Shown: positions 23,791 to 34,010 of the stretch, piece by piece
How the letters are laid out: each line of letters opens with the position of its first letter
Position numbering within the stretch: the stretch's first letter is position 1
The notes under the pieces: model-generated
Database searches by the model: none
The model's input: the letters and a program-made list of their open reading frames with translations, nothing else
What the model was told of the DNA's origin: nothing
Source: Tolypeutes matacus
Taxonomy: Eukaryota; Chordata; Mammalia; Cingulata; Chlamyphoridae
Assembly (NCBI GenBank): GCA_026826555.1
Contig: JAKSZT010053764.1
Location: forward strand, 15,000,213-15,064,212
Length of the DNA stretch: 64,000 nt
Direction: 5' to 3'
Translations under genes and position numbers: made by a program

Positions 23791-24864
23791 ACGGAGAAAA
23801 TAAATAGTGCATTTTCAGTAATATCATTGAATGTGAATGGATTAAATTCCCCAATCAAAAGGTACAGGCTGACAGAATGGATAAAAAAACATGAGCCATT
23901 CATATGCTGCTTACAAGAAACTCACCTCAGACACAAGGATACAAACCGGCTGAAAGTAAAAGGTTGGAAAAAGATACTCCATGCGAATAGTAAACAGAAA
24001 AGAGCAGGGGTAGCTATACTAATATCAGACAAAACAGATTTCAAATGCAAAAAAGTGATAAGAGATGTGGAAGGCCATTATATATTAATAAAAGGGAGAA
24101 TCCTCCAGGAAGATGATATAACAGTCATAAATATCTACGCACCTAACCAGGGTGCCCAAAAATATATGAGACAAACTCTGGCAAAACTGAAGGGAGAAAT
24201 AGACATTTCCACAATAATCGTCGGGGACTTCAACACCCCTCTCACATCATTAGATAAAACAACTAGACAAAAGATCAACAAGGAAACAGAGAACTTGAAC
24301 AATATGAAAAACAAGTTAGACCTAACAGACATATACAGAACACTGCATCCAAACTCAGCGGGTCATACATTCTTTTCAAGTGCCCATGGATCTTTCTCCA
24401 GGATAGACCACATGTTAGGTCACAATACAGCTCTCAATAAATATAAAAAGATTGAAATTATACAAAGCACCTTCTCAGATCATAATGGAATGAAACTAGA
24501 AATCAATAACAGACCGGAAAAAAGTAAATTTGCAAATGTGTGGAGACTAAACAACACACTCCTAAATATTTGGTGGGTCAAAGGAGAAATTGCAAGTGAA
24601 ATCAGTAAATATATTGAGACAAATGAAAATGAGAACACAGCGTATCAAAACTTATGGGATACAGCGAAGGCAGTCTTGAGAGGGAAATTTATAGCCCTAA
24701 ATGCCTATATTAAGAAACAAGAAAGAGCTAAACTCAAAGATTTAACTGAACAACTTGAGAAACTAGAGAAAGAACAGCAAACCAATCCCAAAGCAAAAAG
24801 AAGGAAAGAAGTAATAAAGATTAGAGCAGAAATAAATGAAAATGAAAACAGAAAAACAGTAGAG
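23791..24864 (+). pseudogene. L1 A ORF2, endonuclease part only
   Basis: This is the N-terminal part of ORF2, open for about 350 codons. In full elements the protein nicks target DNA and reverse-transcribes L1 RNA. Endonuclease signatures are all present: [32 protein letters not shown] and SDHNGMKL, giving the catalytic Asn, Glu, Asp and His positions. The reverse transcriptase and Cys-rich parts are absent because L1 sequence ends at about 24864. The normal ATG seen in copy B (ATGGCGGAAGTAAAT at 54656) is not preserved. The frame is open from about 23791. Confidence 0.88.
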
Positions 24865-24945
24865 CATATACTTGAGGATATATGATGGTGGGCATTTTAT
24901 TGGTGGTTTTCAAAGGATTCAAAGAAATGCAAGACAACTTATAGC
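24863..24945 (+). repeat. Inverted repeat, left arm (83 bp)
   Basis: Reverse complement of 25388-25470 with 2 mismatches in 83 bp. It begins exactly where L1 A homology stops. Confidence 0.95.
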
Positions 24946-25387
24946 TAGAAAGAATTAGGATTTAGCCATATAATTGAGCAACTCTGGCAAATAATTGAGT
25001 ACCGGATTTTAGACCATGTGCTCATTATACAAGGTCAGTTAAAAAGGATAATCTATGTGAAAATTTCTGGACAGTTGTAGGCATTCTCTCACTTAAAGAG
25101 CTTAAAGTCTATAAAGACAGAATGAAAATGATTTATGCACACTGAACAGCAACTAACTACAAAAAATAGTAGATGATGAATGCTACATGAAAAATATAAT
25201 TGAAGGGCTTCAGGAGGGTAAAATAAAGGGATAATATTGGTGATATTTATTATGATCAAAGAAAGCTTTAAAGAAGAGGTGAAATCTGGGCAGGGTTTGG
25301 AAGGTTGAGATTTGAAGCAGAATGCTAGGGACCTTTGAGGGGTGGTAAGTAAGGTAGAATCCTATAAAAGGGGGGAAATTCTTTCAG
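24946..25387. other. Spacer between inverted repeat arms
   Basis: 442 bp of unique AT-rich sequence with no ORF or repeat that I recognise. Confidence 0.6.
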
Positions 25388-25470
25388 GCTATAAGTTGTC
25401 TTGCATTTCTTTGAATCCTTTGAAAACCTCCAATAAAATGCCCACCATCACATATCCTCAAGTATATGCT
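25388..25470 (-). repeat. Inverted repeat, right arm (83 bp)
   Basis: Pairs with 24863-24945 across a 442-bp spacer. The sequence after it shows no L1 homology, which argues against a simple insertion into the L1. Confidence 0.95.
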
Positions 25471-26006
25471 GGTTTGTTGAAATTAATAATTTTTCATTTA
25501 ACCTTTAGGACTGTTTTTGTTTCAGATATAATATTGCCAACAGTTCTGCTAACATTAAGAAATTATGACTCACTTGCATGCATATGAACTCACTAATTAG
25601 ATATGTACAAAGTAATGTTTTATTTAAAACCAAAATCTTTTATAACTAAAAAAAAAATGGTCTATTTTAAAGGCCAGGGGAGACAGAATGAACCCCTTCA
25701 AGCACATCTTTGGGTGGTTTACTGAAAAAATTGACCTAAAATGATGTTAGCCTGGTGGCTAAGATACAAAAACTATCTTGAACTGAATAATAGCATGCTG
25801 ATATTTCCAACTGTCAGTAAGTAAAGTTACATTTTTTACAATGTATTTGATCCATTTCTCTGCTTCACATTTTCTCTCTGAAGTGGTCCTCTTTTCAACA
25901 TATGCTCCTTCCATTTTCCTCTTTATAGCACTTCTCAAAGGGTAACTTATATTTCTTAGATTACTTCCTCAAAATCTCCCTAGTTTCTTCTGGGGGCCTG
26001 GGGACT
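25471..26006. other. Intron, no recognised feature
   Basis: Unique sequence. Nothing specific. Confidence 0.5.
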
Positions 26007-26017
26007 ATCAATAACAT

Positions 26018-26021
<4 letters not shown>

Positions 26022-26050
<29 letters not shown>

Positions 26051-26217
26051 TTTTATTTATTTATTCATTTATCCCCTCCTTGCTGCTTATGCTCGCTGGG
26101 TCAGCCAACCACGCCGTGCAGGCGGGCCCCGCCTTCACCAGGAGGCCCCAGGAACCGAACCCGTGGCCTCCCACATGGCAAACGGGAGCCCCACTGGTTG
26201 AGCCACAGCCGCCTCCC
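26022..26217 (-). mobile_element. DAS-type SINE, inverted, exact TSD
   Basis: Poly(T) and AAAGATTTTATTTATTTATT lead into the inverse SINE body and end at GAGCCACAGCCGCCTCCC. An exact 15-bp duplication, ATCAATAACATTCTT (26007-26021, 26218-26232), flanks it. Confidence 0.95.
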
Positions 26218-26232
26218 ATCAATAACATTCTT

Positions 26233-26720
26233 AGGAACAAATGTTCTCAGCTCCCCACTTGCTCCCCACCCTCCATCACTGTGCTATCAGTGGCAGCTGC
26301 CATGATCCAGAGGGATCCCTCTGCCAGTCTTACTAATGGGTGTTGCTGGTGCCTGCTGCTGGCCCAGGTTCCATCCACCCTGTGACATCCAGGACATTCT
26401 TACCAAGCCCAGGACCATGCTGTGCTCAAGCAGGTCAGTCCTTAACCAGGGCTCCCTCTGCTCCCAGCCCTAAGACTGTATATGAAATACTCTTTCTTCC
26501 TTTGTTTTTGTTTCTTTTTGTTGTTGCTGCTTTGCTCACAGTCATCACTGGTGAGCGATCAAGGCCCAGTCTGCAAAGACAATTTTCTGATGGACAAAAA
26601 CTCTGAATTGACTCTCCCCTCTTTTGTTGGCATAAGCTTATGTATTTGACTTGTTTTCAACAGTTACTGGAGAACTGAAAAACTCAGTAAAAAAAGAATA
26701 ACTGAGGAAAAACGTCATTA
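26233..26720. other. Intron, GC-richer unique stretch
   Basis: About 490 bp with CCAGCC/CTGCTGG-rich sequence. ORFs here (up to 101 aa) run in from the SINE. No gene was recognised. Confidence 0.45.
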
Positions 26721-26935
26721 GAGCTCATCACAGCTACCATGTATTGAGCATTATAACATGTTAGAAAGGCCTTGTGCTAAGATCCTAAGGGCAAGTTCTA
26801 CTACTATCTCCATTCTACTGATGAGGAAACCAAGGCCTCCAGGCATTAATTCACTTGAGCAAGGTGGATGGTAGAGCTGGAACTGAACCTCAGATCTATC
26901 TGACTCCAAAGCCCAAGATACATGCTCTGTAGCCC
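26721..26935 (-). repeat. MIR SINE remnant
   Basis: Clear inverted MIR: TGTATTGAGCATTATAACAT, then CTACTGATGAGGAAACCAAG, a GTAGAGCTGGAACTGAACC segment, then CTGACTCCAAAGCCC. Confidence 0.85.
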
Positions 26936-27385
26936 AATATTCCATTCCCATTTCCCGATGAATCACCATGAAAATGCCAAGAAGAAGGAAATGACAAGGG
27001 GTTTCTGAATGTGTTCCTCCTAAAAAGATAACCACTGTTCACGTGATCACTGAAATTATTGAGTGAGCCAACCTTCAGAAGAGAACATTTTATAGCTGCT
27101 AACAGTCCAAAGTTCCAGCATCCATACAAAATACTTCTCCCAGCTATCCATTCTTGCCTATCCACTTTTAAAATGCATGATTAAAAAAAATTTTTTCACT
27201 AGATTTTGAAACTACAATCATAGCATGCACCAAGTACACTATGAACTAAGCAAAAGGTAATGGAATTTTAAATAAATCACAGATACAAAAAACAAAGCCA
27301 TCAAACTACAACTTAAAGATTTTCTTTGTTTATTCTGATAATAAAAAAATTATGAAGCAAAAGCAAAGTACCTATATTATATTTC
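26936..27385. other. Intron, no recognised feature
   Basis: Unique AT-rich sequence between a MIR and a dimeric SINE. Confidence 0.5.
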
Positions 27386-27397
27386 AAAAAAGCTCTT

Positions 27398-27768
27398 CAG
27401 GGAAGCAGATGTGTTTCAACCACTTGGGTGCCCACCTACCACATGAGAGGTCCCAGGTTCAGGTCCTGGTCTCTCCTAAAGAAAACAAGCAGATGCCTCA
27501 CCCGCCACAATGAGCTAGATGCCTAAACAAGCAGATGCCACAAGCCAGCAGAAGCAGCAGACCACGGGGAGCAGATGTGGCTAAAGCTGTTGGGCACTCA
27601 CTTCCCATGTGGGAAGTCCTAGGTTCAGTTCCCAGTGCATCCTGGAGAAGGTGAGCAAACAATGAGCAGACAGACAAGAGAACCATCGAGCGGGGGCGGG
27701 GGGGGTGTGTGAGTAGATTAAAAAATAATAATAATAAAGTAAATAAATAAATCTTTAAAAAAAAAAAA
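27398..27768 (+). mobile_element. Dimeric DAS-type SINE
   Basis: Two tRNA-like modules, the first from GGGAAGCAGATGTG and the second from GGGGAGCAGATGTGGC (about 27566), end in an (AATA)n AATCTTT tail. The 12-bp duplication AAAAAAGCTCTT (27386-27397, 27769-27780) flanks the pair. The same dimer type recurs at 63494. Confidence 0.9.
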
Positions 27769-27813
27769 AAAAAAGCTCTTAAGTTCTCAAGTAGTTACTT
27801 TACAATATACTTT

Positions 27814-28031
27814 TTTAGGAGGTACCAGGGATTAAACCCAGGACCTAGTACATGCGAAGCAGGCACTCAACCACTGAGCCACATTGGCTCCTCTGAGTTG
27901 TTTTTTTTGTTGTTGTTGTTGTTTTTGCTTGTTGTTTGGTTTATTGCCTTTTTTAGGAGACACCGGGAACCAAACCCGAGGATCTCCCATATGGGATGCA
28001 GGCGCTCAACCACTTGAGCCACATCTGCTCC
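27814..28031 (-). mobile_element. Two tRNA-like SINE modules, inverted
   Basis: 27814-27893 and about 27898-28031 each end with GAGCCACAT..GCTCC and contain an inverse B box (GGGATTAAACCCAGG; GGAACCAAACCCGAGG). ACAATATACTTT flanks the pair (27802-27813 and 28034-28045), so they inserted as one unit. Confidence 0.85.
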
Positions 28032-28149
28032 CAACAATATACTTTATTTTGTGTATCTTACATTTTCTCCCAAACTACCTTATTATGATGATGACTTAAT
28101 ATGATGATGATGATGACTATTATATCATTTATACATGAACATACATAAA

Positions 28150-28510
28150 CAGTAAGTGTATAGTAAAAGTTGTGAACTTACAAAGCAAACAAGTATAACA
28201 TCATACAGGGTCCCATATACCAACCTACCACCAAAACCTTACATTGTTGTGAGGAATTTGTTACAAATTATGAAAGAATATTGTCAAAATCTTACTACTA
28301 ACTATAGTCCATATCTTACATTTGGTGTATTTTCCCCCAACCCACCCTATTATTTTTTAAATATATTTTTATTACAGAAGTTGTGAACTTACAAAACAAT
28401 CATGAACATGTGCAAAATTCCAATACAACATCCCTCTTTCAACGCACCAAACCATGGTGTAACATTTATTACAGATTATGAGAAAATATCAGACTATTAC
28501 CACTAACCAT
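28150..28510 (-). repeat. Duplicated segment in L1 3' UTR
   Basis: The block AGTTGTGAACTTACAAA followed by downstream GTTACAAATTATGA occurs at about 28168 and again at about 28378 (GTTGTGAACTTACAAAACAA then TTACAGATTATGA), a diverged tandem repeat of about 210 bp. Confidence 0.75.
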
Positions 28511-28999
28511 GGTCCATAGCATACATGGGCATACTATTTCCATACTCCCCAATTATCAACATAGTACATCGTTGGCTTAGATGCATGAATATTACAGTAT
28601 TGCTGTTAATCACAGTCCACAGGTCACTCCGTTGTATTTTCCCTATGCCTCTTCACATTCCCATCACCCTGCAATAATGACGTACATCTGCTCTAGTTCA
28701 CAAAGGACACTCTTGCATCTGTACCAGCAACCACAATTCCCATCCACTTCTGCGTTTACTCTATTATTCAGTCTCTAGATTATTCTCTAGCTTTCTTTCA
28801 ATTGACATTTACATTCCTAGACTACCCTTTCCAGCCACATTCCCATTTATAAACCAGTTGTTACTCACTATAATGTGTTACCATCAACTCTATATACATT
28901 TCCACATTTTTACTCTAAAGTTAAATACAACTTCTATATACATTAAACATCAGTAGTCCATCTCGTCCTCTTCTTATCTCCTTTAAGAATTCACCACAT

Positions 29000-29990
29000 A
29001 CCACCAGGTCTTGACAATGTTTTCCTACATTTTCTTCTAGAAGCTTTATGGTTCTTGCTTTTATATTTAGGTTTTTTATCCATTTTGAGTTAATTTTTCT
29101 ATAAGGTATAAGATAGGGATCATCTTTCTTTCTTTTGGCTATGGATATCCAGTTCTCTCAGCACCATTTGTTGAATGGACTATTCTCCCTAAACTGGGTG
29201 GGTCTGACAGACTTGTCAAAAGTCACTTGACCATAGATGTGAGGGTCTGTTTCTGAACCATCAATTCGGTTCCATTGGTCTATGTGTTTGTCTTTATGCC
29301 AGTCCCATGCTGTTTTTACCAATGTACCTATGTAATATGATTTAAAATCTGAAAGTGAGAGTCCTCCAACTTTGTTTTTCCTTTTTAAGATGTTTCTGGC
29401 TCTTCAGGACCCCTTACCCTTTCAAATTAATTTGATAATCGTGTTTTTCATTTATTTTAAAAATGCAGGTGGAATTTTTATCAGGATTGCATTGAATCTG
29501 TATATTAATTTGTGTAGAACTGACATATTGATATTTAGTCTTCCAATCTGTGAGCATGGAATGTTCTTCCAATTATTTTTGGTTCATTTATTTTAGCAAT
29601 GCACTGTAGTTTTCTGAACACAAGTGCTTTACAGCATTGGTTACGTTTATTCCTAAATATTTGATTCTTTTAGTTGCTATTGTAAATGGATTTTTTTTCT
29701 GACTTCCTCCTCAGATTGCACATTACTAGTGTCTTTTAAAGTCTATTTCATCTAAGTATAGCTACTCCGGTTTTTGTTTATTTGTTTCATTACTGTATGC
29801 ATGGAATATCTTTTTCGCAGCCTGTCACTTTCAATCTATTTATATCCTTGGGTCTAAGGTGAGTCTCTTGCAGACAGCATATAGGTGGCTCATATTTTCT
29901 TATCCATTCCGCCAGTCTGTGTCTTTTGATTGAGGAGTTTAATCAGTTAACATTCAATGTTATACTGCAAAGGCAGTTTTTATTTCACCC
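29000..29990 (-). pseudogene. Half-L1 ORF2 remnants
   Basis: On the minus strand, early endonuclease sequence (AATCAAAAGACACAGACTGG, then CTGTCTGCAAGAGACTCACC) breaks off after the DFK codons near 29735. It continues with the region that in the copy at 60.9 kb reads ATCAAATATCTAGGAATAAA. The catalytic RT centre is absent, so the copy cannot be autonomous. Confidence 0.8.
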
Positions 29991-30074
29991 ATTTTGACCT
30001 TTGGGTTTTATCTGTCATATTTTATTTTCACCACTCTTTTGAGACTTTTAGTTACTTTTACTGATATAATCTTC

Positions 30075-30990
30075 ATTTCTAGATTCTCTTCCAAGCCTCT
30101 CTCTCCTGTCTTTTCTTTTCAGACTGTAGCATACCCTTTAGTATTTCCTGTAAAACCGGTCTTTTGGTCTCTCAGTTTCTGTTTATCTGTGAATATTCTA
30201 AACTCACCCTCATTTTTGAAAGACAGTCTTGCCAGATATAAGATCTTGGATGGAAGTTTTTCTCTTGCAGTATCTTAAATATATCATACCACTGACTTCT
30301 TGCCTCTATGGTTTCTGATGAGAAATCAGCACTTCATTTTAGTGGGTATCCCTTATATGTTATGCATGGCTTTTCTCTTGCTGCTCTCAAAATTCTCTCT
30401 TTGTCTTTGGCATTTGACATTCTGATTAGTATGTGTCTCGGAGTTGGTCCAATCAGATTTATTCGGATGGGAGGTACACTGTGCTTCTTGGACACAGATA
30501 TCTATGTCCTTCAACAGGGCTGGGAAGTTTTCTACCATTATTTCTTCAAAAATTCCTTCTGCCCCTTTTCTCTTATTTTCTCCTTATGGGACATCCTTGA
30601 CACATATGTTTGCACACCTCTTGCTGTTGTTTAGTTCCCTGAGATCTTATTCAATTTTTTCCATTCTTTTGTTCATCTATTCTTTTCTATGTTCACTTTC
30701 GGAGGCCATTTCTTCAAGCTCATCAATCCTTTCTTCTACCTCCTCATATCTGCTATTATATTATTCTAGTGTATTTTTAAATTTCATTTATTACACATTT
30801 CATTTCCATAAGATCTGCTATTTTTCTATTAAGAATTTGAATACTTTCAAATTCTTCTTTGTGTTCATCCAACGTCTTCTTAAGATCCTTAATCTCTTTA
30901 GCCATCTCATTTAATTTATTAAGGAGATTTGTTTGGACATCTATGATTAGTTGTCTCAACTCTTTAATGTCATCTTCATGTTATGTTATG
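30075..30990 (-). pseudogene. Half-L1 ORF1, degraded
   Basis: Collinear with ORF1 of L1 A. The N-terminal coiled coil (RQLIIDVQTNLLNKLNEMAK), the motif MVENFPALLKDIDICVQEAQ and the C-terminal ARSQWYD-like part are all recognisable. Stops and shifts break the frame. The extreme N-terminus is replaced by or abuts the (TTATG)n array. Confidence 0.8.
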
Positions 30991-31162
30991 TTTGTTATGT
31001 TATGTTATGTTATGTTATGTTATGTTATGTTATGTTATGNNNNNNNNNNTGTTATGTTATGTTATGTTATGTTATGTTATGTTATGTTATGTTATGTTAT
31101 GTTATGTTATGTTATGTTATGTTATGTTATGTTATGTTATGTTATGTTATGTTATGTTATGT
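30980..31162. repeat. (TTATG)n pentanucleotide array with assembly gap
   Basis: More than 30 copies of TTATG (CATAA on the other strand), very uniform, interrupted by 10 N at 31040-31049. It lies at the 5' border of ORF1 in the half-L1. The repeated VMLCY-type ORFs are translations of this array and not proteins. The true length is unknown because of the gap. Confidence 0.97.
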
Positions 31163-31339
31163 GTTATCTTCCTGTTTCTTGGTTTAGATTGTAATTTTTT
31201 GTTGGTATCTTGGCATATGGCTTACTAGATGTATTTACTCTGGGTGCAGTTTCTCGCTTTAGTTTAGGGCTTTCTTGCCCTTTCTCGCTTGCTGGTTGTA
31301 TAGTAGGAGCCCAGGATGTAGGTGGTGCTGTAAGCTGTG

Positions 31340-31700
31340 GAGGCTCAAGCTGCCTGCATTGTCCTAGGGATGGATGGCACTTCTCCCACCTTTCTCCTTT
31401 GCCAGGGATAGGTACAGAGCCACAGCTGTGTGTAATAATCCAAGTCATGCAGGCCTAGACTGTAGTTGCCCAGAGACACTGATGAAACTTCACGCCCCTT
31501 CCTCCCCTGCCTGGGGCACTGATAGAGCTGCAAGTGTGGGCAGCAATCTATGCCATGCGGGTCCAAAATGACTGCAGTTGCCCCAGTAGACTTCGACTAT
31601 TCAGTCTGTGCTAGCCGAATGTACCTGCAGTTACCTGGAGAGGCTGGTGCAAGTCCCACCAGCTTCCTCCCTGCCAAAGGTGGGGCTGAAGCCTAGGCTA
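31340..31700 (-). repeat. Tandem-like monomers in half-L1 5' UTR
   Basis: Blocks such as GCAGTTGCCC..CTGATG..CTTCCTCCCCTGCC recur at about 31458, 31572 and 31626, with the best spacing near 112 bp. This suggests diverged repeated units in the L1 promoter region. Confidence 0.45.
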
Positions 31701-32187
31701 GGGCTGCAGTATGATATGGGTGGAAAGAAGCCAGTCCCTACCATCACTGTGATTTTCAATCAGTCCTGCTTCCGTTCATCCTGTGGGCAGAGTCAAAATG
31801 GCAGCTACTGGCCTCTGTCCAACTTGGGCAGGTTCACACTTTAGCTGTTCTTAGGAGTATACTTTGGCCTGCAGATTTTACTAATCAGGAGCTGAGGTTG
31901 GTGCCCAACTGTCTCTTCCTCCCCTGTTTCTGGAGAATGGAGCTTCCAATTCCAGCTACGGAATAGCTCCTGAGGTAGCTTGTGCCACCAGTGGAGGATG
32001 GGCACTGGCCTCCACACCACAACGTGGAGTGCTCTACTAATGAATCTTCTCTGCAGATGGGCAATCTACTCCTTCCATTCTTTCAAAGATATAGCAGGAC
32101 GCTCTTCTGGTCTCCTAGAGCCCCCAAACAAGTGCTTTCAATACCTCTGGGTGATTATTAGCTTCCCTTTAGGAGCTCCTTACTCTG

Positions 32188-32197
32188 CCGCCATCTT
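32188..32197 (-). promoter_or_regulatory. YY1-like motif at half-L1 5' end
   Basis: Minus-strand AAGATGGCGG about 11 bases inside the 5' end, at the same place as in L1 copies A and B. Confidence 0.5.
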
Positions 32198-32222
32198 GCT
32201 GGTTGTTACAACAATATACTTT

Positions 32223-32475
32223 CTAATCAAGACATTATTAATGGATTATGTCAAAAAGAAGACTGAACAATTGTGGATTTTATATGTTAGGCTAATTTTT
32301 ACATTACTCGTGATATTGATTAGCAAATTTTAATATTTCTGCATTTATTAAAATTTAAGCATTAAAAATTTAGATTGTGAAGTCTCATTACTTAACTGTG
32401 AAAAACAGAATATTCTTTACTTCATTTTCAATTCTTGCAAACAGATGAATATGAGAAACAGGAAGTGTGACTATA
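32223..32475. other. Intron, no recognised feature
   Basis: Short AT-rich stretch between the half-L1 and an LTR. Confidence 0.5.
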
Positions 32476-32479
32476 GGCA

Positions 32480-32905
32480 ACACTGTGGTAGGCTGCCTAG
32501 GATCCTCTCTTCTGGAGAGACCCTCACTGCCCTCACCAAAGGGAGGTTCCTCTCTCTCCAAATTATACTCAACCCCAGGTCATGCTCCCTCCTACAAGAG
32601 CATGTACATGGGCCCATGGGCAGAGGAGGTTGGCACTCCACATGGAATGAATAATCCATGCCTGGGTATAAAGGGTTGGCCCCCTTGCCTCAGTCTGGGG
32701 TATCTCAAGGGCCATTCCAGCTCCAGAGCTACCTGTGGGATCTCCCAAGGTCTCCATTTCAACAGCACAAGAGTTCAACTTCTCTTTCTACCCAGTCCTG
32801 CCTTTCTCACAGGTGTCCCACAGCACTACCCAAGAAACCTCCAACACACAAAGATCAGAATCTCAGAGGCAGCTTCCCAAGCAATCAAGCTAAGACAGTA
32901 ACAAT
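32480..32905 (+). mobile_element. ERVL (MLT2-like) solo LTR
   Basis: The 3' half follows the MLT2 pattern: TGCCTTTCTCACAGGTGTCC, CAGCACTACCCAAGAAACCT, then AATCTCAGAGGCAGCTTCCC and CTAAGACA at the end. The ends are eroded. The ORFs of 69-144 aa over it are not genes. It is a long-decayed LTR without internal genes. Confidence 0.65.
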
Positions 32906-33900
32906 GAAGATGTTTTTAAAGAAATGTCACATATAAGTCCTGGAAATTACAAGCTGAACATCTAAAAGTATGGCCTGAACACCAAAGAAAAGGAGTTCAG
33001 AAAGAGCTTAGCCTTACCCTCATGCCATCTGTGGCCCATTTCCTGGCAAAACACTTATATATAGCCATATATGCATACAGTCACAAGTAAGGAAAGCACA
33101 GGGAGAAAAAAATCCAAACAAGAAGGGAGTTTCAGTGAATAAGTGAGCTTTAAATAGACAAGCAGTTCTTTTTAATGTCAGATTCAAAATACAGTTCAAT
33201 TTCCATATACATTTAAATTAATATGCAGAGCAATAAGAAAAAATTAATAGCTGACCCTTTTGTCTAAAATTGTCATTATAAGACCTAATAACTGTACTAA
33301 ATTTAATTAAAAAAAAAAAACATATTTCATATTCCCTACCCTACTTAATTTTTTCTAAGTTATAAATGTGTCCTACAGACTATTTAATGCTTTGTTTCAT
33401 GAAAGGGGGAAAAAAGATATTATGAATTATTACTTGATATCAACTATGGACAACTTAAAATAAATCCTTACTTCTTAATACTGACCTCCCCAAAATACTC
33501 AACAGATACCACATTCAGTGCTAAAATGCTTTTCCTAGTTCTAGATGCTCTAGATGGATGATTTTCAAATTGCATTCTATGGCAACTGCCAATGCTCCCA
33601 GGATTTCCTGAAGCTTCCTCAACAAAGGAAGGGTGAGGGAGAGATGCCCAGCACCTACATTTCAGCCAAAACAATTCTGTCTTTATTTTCAGTTTCATAT
33701 ATTTACCTTCTAAAGAAATTTTCATTTATGGCAAGTTTGAAAATCTCTGCACTAGGTCAGTATTTTCCAAAGTTCCTACTTTTTTTCCAAAGTACCCACC
33801 ACAGAAAATATTTCTCTTTATATGTGAGTATTCTAACATTTTGATTCTATTAGAATTTTGCTGAGAACAAGGATTGATGGAGAAGGGGGTACTTTAAAAG
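32906..33900. other. Intron, no recognised feature
   Basis: About 1 kb of unique sequence. The ORFs at 33468-33725 and 33554-33844 show no recognisable product. Confidence 0.5.
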
Positions 33901-33904
33901 GACG

Positions 33905-34010
33905 TATTTAAATCGTAAGTTTCATGAAGACCATAATGTCTCCTGTTCAGTATGGTCTCATAACACCTAGACTAGTACCTGGCATAAGTAGGTGCTCAAT
34001 AAAGAAATAA
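33905..34010 (+). repeat. L2/MIR-like 3' end
   Basis: CTAGTACCTGGCATAAGTAG followed by GTGCTCAATAAAG is the conserved 3' end of L2/MIR-group repeats. Confidence 0.6.

Larger units (their letters stand above)
21333..24864 (+). mobile_element. L1 retrotransposon A: intact 5' end, 3' part missing
   Basis: It starts ACTTCCGGGAAGATGGCGG, matching the start of L1 copy B at 51046. A 1.4-kb 5' UTR (SINE included), ORF1 and the endonuclease part of ORF2 follow in order. L1 sequence stops at about 24864, right after the EN domain, with no 3' UTR or poly(A). The break coincides with one arm of an 83-bp inverted repeat. A SINE (22568-22753) sits just before the ORF1 start. Confidence 0.9.
28046..32208 (-). 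mobile_element. Half-L1: inverted L1 with internal ORF2 deletions and TSD
   Basis: A 4.2-kb L1 in minus orientation flanked by the exact 14-bp duplication CAACAATATACTTT (28032-28045 and 32209-32222). The 5' end (AACCAGCAAGATGGCGGCAG at 32206 down) and 3' UTR are both present. Most of ORF2 is missing: endonuclease sequence (about 29990-29735) jumps at about 29730 to the late RT region, which itself stops near 29000 and is followed by 3' UTR. No long poly(A) remains. The insertion used a target site at the edge of the SINE pair just left of it. Confidence 0.85.

Noticed and set aside
22913..23903. Minus-strand ORFs of 65-143 aa rich in Phe and Ser
   Set aside because: Antisense shadows of L1 ORF1, whose Lys/Glu codons read as Phe/Leu/Ser in reverse.
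30980..31162. Regular direct repeats that might suggest a CRISPR array
   Set aside because: The unit is 5 bp without spacers, in a mammalian L1. It is a simple satellite.
30859..31228. Three overlapping plus-strand ORFs of 78-111 aa rich in MLCYV
   Set aside because: They are translations of the (TTATG)n array in three frames and run through N. Not proteins.
32467..32901. 144-aa plus-strand ORF
   Set aside because: It overlaps an ERVL LTR whose 3' end is recognisable. LTR sequence is noncoding.
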